From NCBI RefSeq assembly GCF_003286085.1, contig NW_020825288.1, positions 22,630,001 through 22,694,000 on the forward strand: DNA of 64,000 nucleotides, written 5' to 3'. The translations under genes and the position numbers were made by a program. This document shows, piece after piece, positions 59,438 through 64,000 of the stretch (position 1 is the first letter of the stretch; every line of letters starts with the position of its first letter). The DNA comes from Drosophila persimilis. Taxonomy: Eukaryota > Arthropoda > Insecta > Diptera > Drosophilidae. Below the pieces are notes generated by a model. That model was not told the origin of the DNA. It searched no databases and saw nothing but the letters and a program-made list of their open reading frames with translations.

Positions 59438-61762
59438 ATGTCATCTCTATCTGAAGCGCGTAAATTTGTACAAATTGTAGGACACTTTTCAATGAATCCA
59501 CCGGCTCCGCGTGGACGTGCGCCTTCCAGATTCATACGTGGACGTGGTCGTGGAGGTGGAGGCTATCGGCCTTACTTTTATTTCCGCCGCAATGGCCGCG
59601 TCATCCCTGCACGCGGGAATCGCCAACCGGGCCAAGAGGCAGAGGCGGGCACGAGCGCCGGGGCGGCTGAAAATCGGCTGCCTCCGGCAAGAGGATGGAA
59701 TCGTCCGGCCAGTAAGCGCGGTCGCGACACCAACCTAGACTGCAGCTTTCTCCGGCCCGAGAACTATGCAGCTCCAGAGGATGGCCTGCAAGTGCAGAGC
59801 ATAGCGGTTGACAATCCGAAGGCCTGTCCCGGCTGGCGGTTGTACTTTCTGCGCGACACCTACACGGAGGACAGTGACCAGGCCAAACGCATCACTGCCG
59901 TGGAGGCACACTACCAGCGGAATCCTCAGAAGTACGACTTTGTGCGGATACGAGAGCAGGGATTCTTCAAGCTGCCCGCCCTCGGCATCGTCCACGACGA
60001 GCAATTGAAGAAGGTGTGGCCCCGGCTGGCGGAGGATCTGCGCGAGCACCCACAGCGCAGCCTGTCCACCCTGGCCGTGGCCATGCACACGGTAGTGATC
60101 AATCACAACTTGGACGCGAATGACACGTCAGCCCCCCTGGAGCAGTCCAGCCTGGAGCAGTATGTGCCTCCGCCGACCCGCACCCGAAAAATTTACGTGC
60201 GCCCCGAGGACTTTACGCCAGTGGAGCTAACGACCGGCATTAGTGCCGACCGCGTGGACACGTTCTTCTCGGTCCGCGGCATTGTCAGCAGCGTGGGTGA
60301 ACCAACGTACAGCATAGCCTGGCAATCGTTTCGCTGCTCCCGGTGCCAGACGGAGCAGGCGATGCGTCAGCGTGGGTCCTTCCAACCCCGCCCCTACCAT
60401 TGCAAGCAGGCGCAGTGTGTGGCCAAGGATAGCTTTGTGCCGCTCCGAAGCTCGCCCTACACGCGCATCTCGGCCAAGCAGATCGTTCGCCTGGAGGAGT
60501 CGAGTCTGTCGCTAATCGCGGACTATGACAGCATACTTCCTGGGGAGATAGATGTGGAGCTGCGCCACGATCTGGTGGACTGCGTCCACGTGGGCCAGGA
60601 GATAGTCGTCAACGGAGTGCTCAAACTGCGCGATCTAGGCGAAGATGTGACCACCGCCACTGGATCTGTGGCAGGGGATTCCAACGAGTTGAAGGCCTAC
60701 CTCAAGGCAGCGAGCGTCCAGGATGCGCGCCACAAGAAGCGAGAGTTCAGCGAGCGCGACCTAGAGGCCATTGCCATGATCAATGCGGAGCCGAACAGCT
60801 TCAAGCTGCTGGTGCAGTCCCTGGCTCCCGAGGTGCATGGCCACGAGCTGCCCAAGGCCGCCTGTCTGCTCTCCCTTCTCGGAGGCGGCGCTGGAGGGGT
60901 CAATGTGCTGCTTGTGGGCGATCCCGGCATCGGCAAGTCCAAAATCTTACAGAACTGCGCGCAGATCACGGAGCGAGGCTCGCACATTAGCGGAAAACGC
61001 GGCGCCCAATCCGCCCAGAGACTGGGGCCGACCTTCACGGGACGAAACAAGCGCGTGCTCCAGGCCGGGGGCCTCATGACGGCGAGCAGTCCGGGCCACT
61101 GCACCCTAGACGATGTGGACAAGCTGGCCTCGAAGCAGGCCGTGCTCCTGCAGTGCATGCAGTCGGGCGAGATCAATATGCCGCTGCCGGGCGCCTTCTC
61201 CACGTTCCTGGCCCAGCCCTCGATCATTGCTTGTGCGAATCCCCAGCGAGGACAGTATGATGAGGGGCGCTACCTGCTGCAGAACATCCACATCGTGCCC
61301 TCCCTGCTCAAGGAGTTCCATCTGGTGTATGTCCTGCTGGACAAGCCCTCGGTCGTGCGCGACATATCCCTGACGGCTCATGTGCGCGCCCTCCACGCGG
61401 GGGCCAAGAAGCGCGCACAGATCGCGGCGCGCTATGCGCTCAAGCCTAAGACCAGCGACTCCATGTGCGAGGGCACCTTCTACGATGTGAGGACCGATGA
61501 CGACAGCGAGGACAACGACAGCATCATGCAGCAGGACTACGATCTGGACAAGCGACTCGAGCTGCAGGAGGAGGACGCTGAACTGGATCTCCTGCCACCT
61601 ATACTCATCAAGAAATTCCTGGCCTATGCCCGCCAGAATGTGAATCCGTTGCTGAACGAGGCGGCCAGCCGCTCCATCGTGCGATTCTTCATGAAGCTGC
61701 GCGAAGGCGGTAGGACTGGAGGAGGGGAGGATACCGAGCAGAGCCAGCTTGGGTCGGGGTAA
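59438..61762 (+). CDS. rec: REC / MCM8-type mei-MCM helicase-like protein (774 aa)
   Basis: A single long frame. The Arg/Gly-rich N-terminus (RGRGRGGGGYRPYFYFRRNG) resembles the RG-rich start of MCM8. The segment CPGWRLYFLRDTYTEDSDQA matches the MCM8 KGWKLYFSE region, and a C4-type zinc cluster is at about 300-330 (CSRC then CKQAQC). The AAA+ core has Walker A GDPGIGKS (494-501), a Walker B region TLDDVDKL (556-563) and sensor 1 ACANP (598-602). At the arginine finger, the normal SRFD reads KEFH (625-628). The frame ends 20-odd residues after YARQNVNPLLNEAASRSIVR, before the usual sensor-2 helices. In Drosophila, REC works with MEI-217 and MEI-218 to oppose the BLM helicase and promote meiotic crossovers. 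An alternative start is Met19. A further exon cannot be ruled out: GGGGTAAGAT occurs at the stop. Confidence 0.85.
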   Translation: MSSLSEARKFVQIVGHFSMNPPAPRGRAPSRFIRGRGRGGGGYRPYFYFRRNGRVIPARGNRQPGQEAEAGTSAGAAENRLPPARGWNRPASKRGRDTNLDCSFLRPENYAAPEDGLQVQSIAVDNPKACPGWRLYFLRDTYTEDSDQAKRITAVEAHYQRNPQKYDFVRIREQGFFKLPALGIVHDEQLKKVWPRLAEDLREHPQRSLSTLAVAMHTVVINHNLDANDTSAPLEQSSLEQYVPPPTRTRKIYVRPEDFTPVELTTGISADRVDTFFSVRGIVSSVGEPTYSIAWQSFRCSRCQTEQAMRQRGSFQPRPYHCKQAQCVAKDSFVPLRSSPYTRISAKQIVRLEESSLSLIADYDSILPGEIDVELRHDLVDCVHVGQEIVVNGVLKLRDLGEDVTTATGSVAGDSNELKAYLKAASVQDARHKKREFSERDLEAIAMINAEPNSFKLLVQSLAPEVHGHELPKAACLLSLLGGGAGGVNVLLVGDPGIGKSKILQNCAQITERGSHISGKRGAQSAQRLGPTFTGRNKRVLQAGGLMTASSPGHCTLDDVDKLASKQAVLLQCMQSGEINMPLPGAFSTFLAQPSIIACANPQRGQYDEGRYLLQNIHIVPSLLKEFHLVYVLLDKPSVVRDISLTAHVRALHAGAKKRAQIAARYALKPKTSDSMCEGTFYDVRTDDDSEDNDSIMQQDYDLDKRLELQEEDAELDLLPPILIKKFLAYARQNVNPLLNEAASRSIVRFFMKLREGGRTGGGEDTEQSQLGSG

Positions 61763-61822
61763 GATTGTCTTTAATTTAAGTTAACTAATGCTACAACTAA
61801 AATTACTTCGAGAGAACTATTG

Positions 61823-63802
61823 CTATCGCATCAGCTTCAGGAGGGAGGAGACGGGCAGCTCCAGGAAGATGGCCAGCAGGAAGGAGCACAGATACGACAC
61901 GGTCATCGTGAAGAAGATGAAGGCAAACTGTGGAAGAGAAAAATGGAATAAGGAAAGCTGAACGGAGTCTAAGGTCCCATCTCACCATCATGCCGGTGCC
62001 AAAGTAGATGGGCTCCCGCACGGTGGCCAGGACGATACGCGCCACCAGCAGATGGACGATGAACGCTCCATAGGTGAGGCGTCCCAGTATACGGAAGATG
62101 GGCAGACAGGCGAACTTGCGGAAGATCCCTGGAAAGCAAACAAAACACCAATATGAGCGGAGAATCCAAGCGGAAAACCGTATCCCTCGAGGATACTTAC
62201 AGCCGACCTTCCCGGCCATGCCCACAATAAAGATGCTGAGACCAAAGGCCCAGAGGTTCCGCTGCAGCCCCGCGTAGATGGCGCCCCATATGGCCGACGG
62301 AGCCACATAGTAGTGCTGGAAAATGGGGTGAGCGGTGAAGAGCCAGAGGATGCCCACCGGAATGAGGGCGAACCACAGGAGCTGGAAGCTGCGCAACTCC
62401 CGCAACTTGTACTGCTTCAGGGCCAGCTGGTCGTAGACCAAGGCGGCCAGAACTCCGCAGAAATAGCAGCCAAAGTTCATCAGCGACGAGGTATAGAACT
62501 CCGTGAACTGGCGATCCCCAATGAACGAGTCCTTTTGGGTTCTGGTTTCAAGGATTGAATGGCATTGAAAAGAGTGAGAGTGTAAAAGAGACTCGAACTT
62601 ACTGCGGCGTAGGCACAAAGATCGGATAGTAGTCCAGGGCGTACGTGAGCAGCACAGGAAGGGCCATGAAGATCGCCAGGATCACCGCGTAGAGCTGCTT
62701 GCTCCATTTGGCAAAGCGATGGCCCAGCATCAGCAGCACCAAGCTGAGCACAAAGGATTGCGTGTCCGCGGCCAGATACCATCCCTGGAGCAGGCACTGT
62801 CAGGATGTCAGGATGGGAATAAAGCAAACATCAAAAGCAGCTCCTTAGCAGCTCGGGTTGGATCCACTTACGCGCTCGTCCGTCTGCACAAAGTTGTTGA
62901 TGTACAGGAGATTGGTCCACCAGTTACGACGGCAGGCCAGTTGCTCCCGCTCGTAGATGTGCCGCCAGAGCGGCCCTCCGGCAGTGTCAAAGTACACGCC
63001 GCTCAAGAGCAGAACAAAGGCATAGGGCACTGTCAGACGAATGTAGCGAAACACGTTGAACTTGACAAAGAGCACGGCGTACTGCAGAAAGGTCCAGGAC
63101 TCTGCTTTGGACTGCAGCGTACGCGCCACGGCCAACCAGTTGATGGTGAGAAGGAGGCCACTGATCACAAAGAACGTGACCGTGATGAGAGAGCCGGAGA
63201 CGAGGAGTGTGCCCGCGGCCGTGTGTAAAAGACGCTCGGGATCCTGGGGATTGCTGATGGCGCTCTCATAGATCACCCAGTTGGTGTGCGCGAAGATAAC
63301 CATGAACATGGAGAAAAACTTGAAGCAGTCGAGGAAGCGCAGCTCGCGTCCGATCTTGCCGTTGGGCTCCTGGTTGAGCCGATACCAGTTCCGAGCCACC
63401 GAGAAGGTGAGCAGCAGCTGCTGGGCGAGGCTCTTGGGTGGGGTCTTGTAGTGATCCCGCTCCTTGAGCATCTTGTCGTGACGCCGCCGCTTGAGCAAGA
63501 GATCCACGAGACTGCCCAAGCTGGCCAGAACCATCAGACCGCACAGTAGCCCATAGAATGTCAAGTTCCAGGCATCTTTAGGGATTATGTTAAGGCTATG
63601 ATTCTATGTCCGACGTGAAGAGTAAAGAATACCCACCATCCTGGACCACTCGTCCAGCCTCATCGCAGTATTCCACCACGCTCTTGGCCCGCAGACTGAA
63701 TCCTCGCCGCTTCAGCCGCCAGTTGAGGCAGGCACTCGTCAGCCGCTGATGTTGCTCTCGGTTCTGCGCCTCCATAGCGAACAGCCCCAGGTACACATTC
63801 AC
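61823..63802 (-). CDS. NRF-6 / acyltransferase-3 family membrane protein, 5' part outside the window (550 aa visible)
   Basis: Exons (minus) 63802-63637, 63575-62872, 62796-62603, 62541-62201, 62128-61986 and 61927-61823 join in frame at GT-AG introns. Visible parts are a Cys-containing end of the N-terminal NRF domain (QRLTSACLNWRLKRRG, SVVEYCDEAGRVVQDG), then an acyltransferase-3 fold of about 11 hydrophobic helices. It starts at LTFYGLLCGLMVLASLGSLV and includes RFLDCFKFFSMFMVIFAHTN, the family's H (VIFAHTNW) motif, and ends FLLAIFLELPVSSLLKLMR. This is the layout of C. elegans NRF-6 and fly drop-dead-like proteins, thought to move or acylate lipids in gut and other epithelia. Which fly paralogue is not settled. 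The first exon(s), with the signal peptide, lie beyond 63802 or outside the window. Confidence 0.9.
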
Positions 63803-63844
63803 CTGCATGGGGACAGAGATAACCATGAATGGGCCATCAAAATG

Positions 63845-63877
63845 CCAGACAGAGACCCAGACCCAGACCCAGACCCG
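63845..63877. repeat. (AGACCC)n tandem repeat in an intron
   Basis: About five hexamer units just 5' of the first visible exon of the NRF-6-like gene, in its intron. Confidence 0.75.
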
Positions 63878-64000
63878 AATCTATCCCAAGCCCTTGGCCT
63901 TGAAAGAAATGTATTTGCGTTGATTGGATTGGTATCCATTTCCATTTTCGACCAACGCCCAACGATCAACAGCAAGTCAGCTTTGTGTAATCAGCCATCG

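Overview
The window is animal nuclear DNA, almost certainly from a Drosophila fly. It has short (about 55-75 bp) GT-AG introns, compact gene clusters beside a long non-coding block, abundant (CT)n, (CA)n and CAG-type microsatellites, and recognisable fly orthologues (bocks, P58IPK, Karybeta3, rec). I cannot name the species. The microsatellite richness would fit an obscura-group fly, but that is inference. There are no bacterial features, CRISPR arrays, operons or intact transposons.

Layout. 1-4.3 kb: a GILT-family secreted thiol-reductase-like gene (+) facing a three-exon FAM43-type PTB-domain gene (-). 4.3-41 kb: about 36 kb that is nearly free of genes. It holds one small intact-looking membrane-protein gene (19.56-19.95 kb), two decayed coding fragments (10.4 and 34.5 kb), many microsatellites and several dispersed short repeats. 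It may be the first intron and regulatory domain of the FAM43-type gene. 41-49 kb: bocks (LEM-domain inner nuclear membrane protein, +), P58IPK (ER co-chaperone, -), spartin (-) and a newly assembled three-exon small basic protein gene (-). 49.8-50.8 kb: a broken RING-finger pseudogene and a second decayed segment with an internal duplication. 51.4-64 kb: Karybeta3/importin-5 (-), a DEG/ENaC (pickpocket) channel (-), a THAP-domain gene (+), rec/MCM8 (+), and an NRF-6-type membrane acyltransferase (-) that runs off the right edge.

The genes do not form a single pathway. They are housekeeping or cell-biology genes (nuclear envelope, nuclear import, ER folding, lipid-droplet/endosome trafficking, meiotic recombination, ion channel) packed at short distances, with convergent pairs (bocks/P58IPK, rec/NRF-6-like) and a head-to-head pair (DEG/ENaC and THAP, 219 bp between start codons). 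I assembled exon structures by hand from splice consensus and frame closure. All multi-exon models except the right-edge partial gene give uninterrupted frames from ATG to stop. Family names come from recognised motifs, not from database searches.

The most notable points are the rec/MCM8 protein, which keeps Walker A but has lost the canonical arginine finger and ends before the usual C-terminal helices; the small gene with a 7-bp first coding exon; the RING pseudogene; and dispersed motifs in the non-coding block (a CTAAGC...ACACTGGGAGAG motif and ATACCCT/AGGGTAT hairpins).
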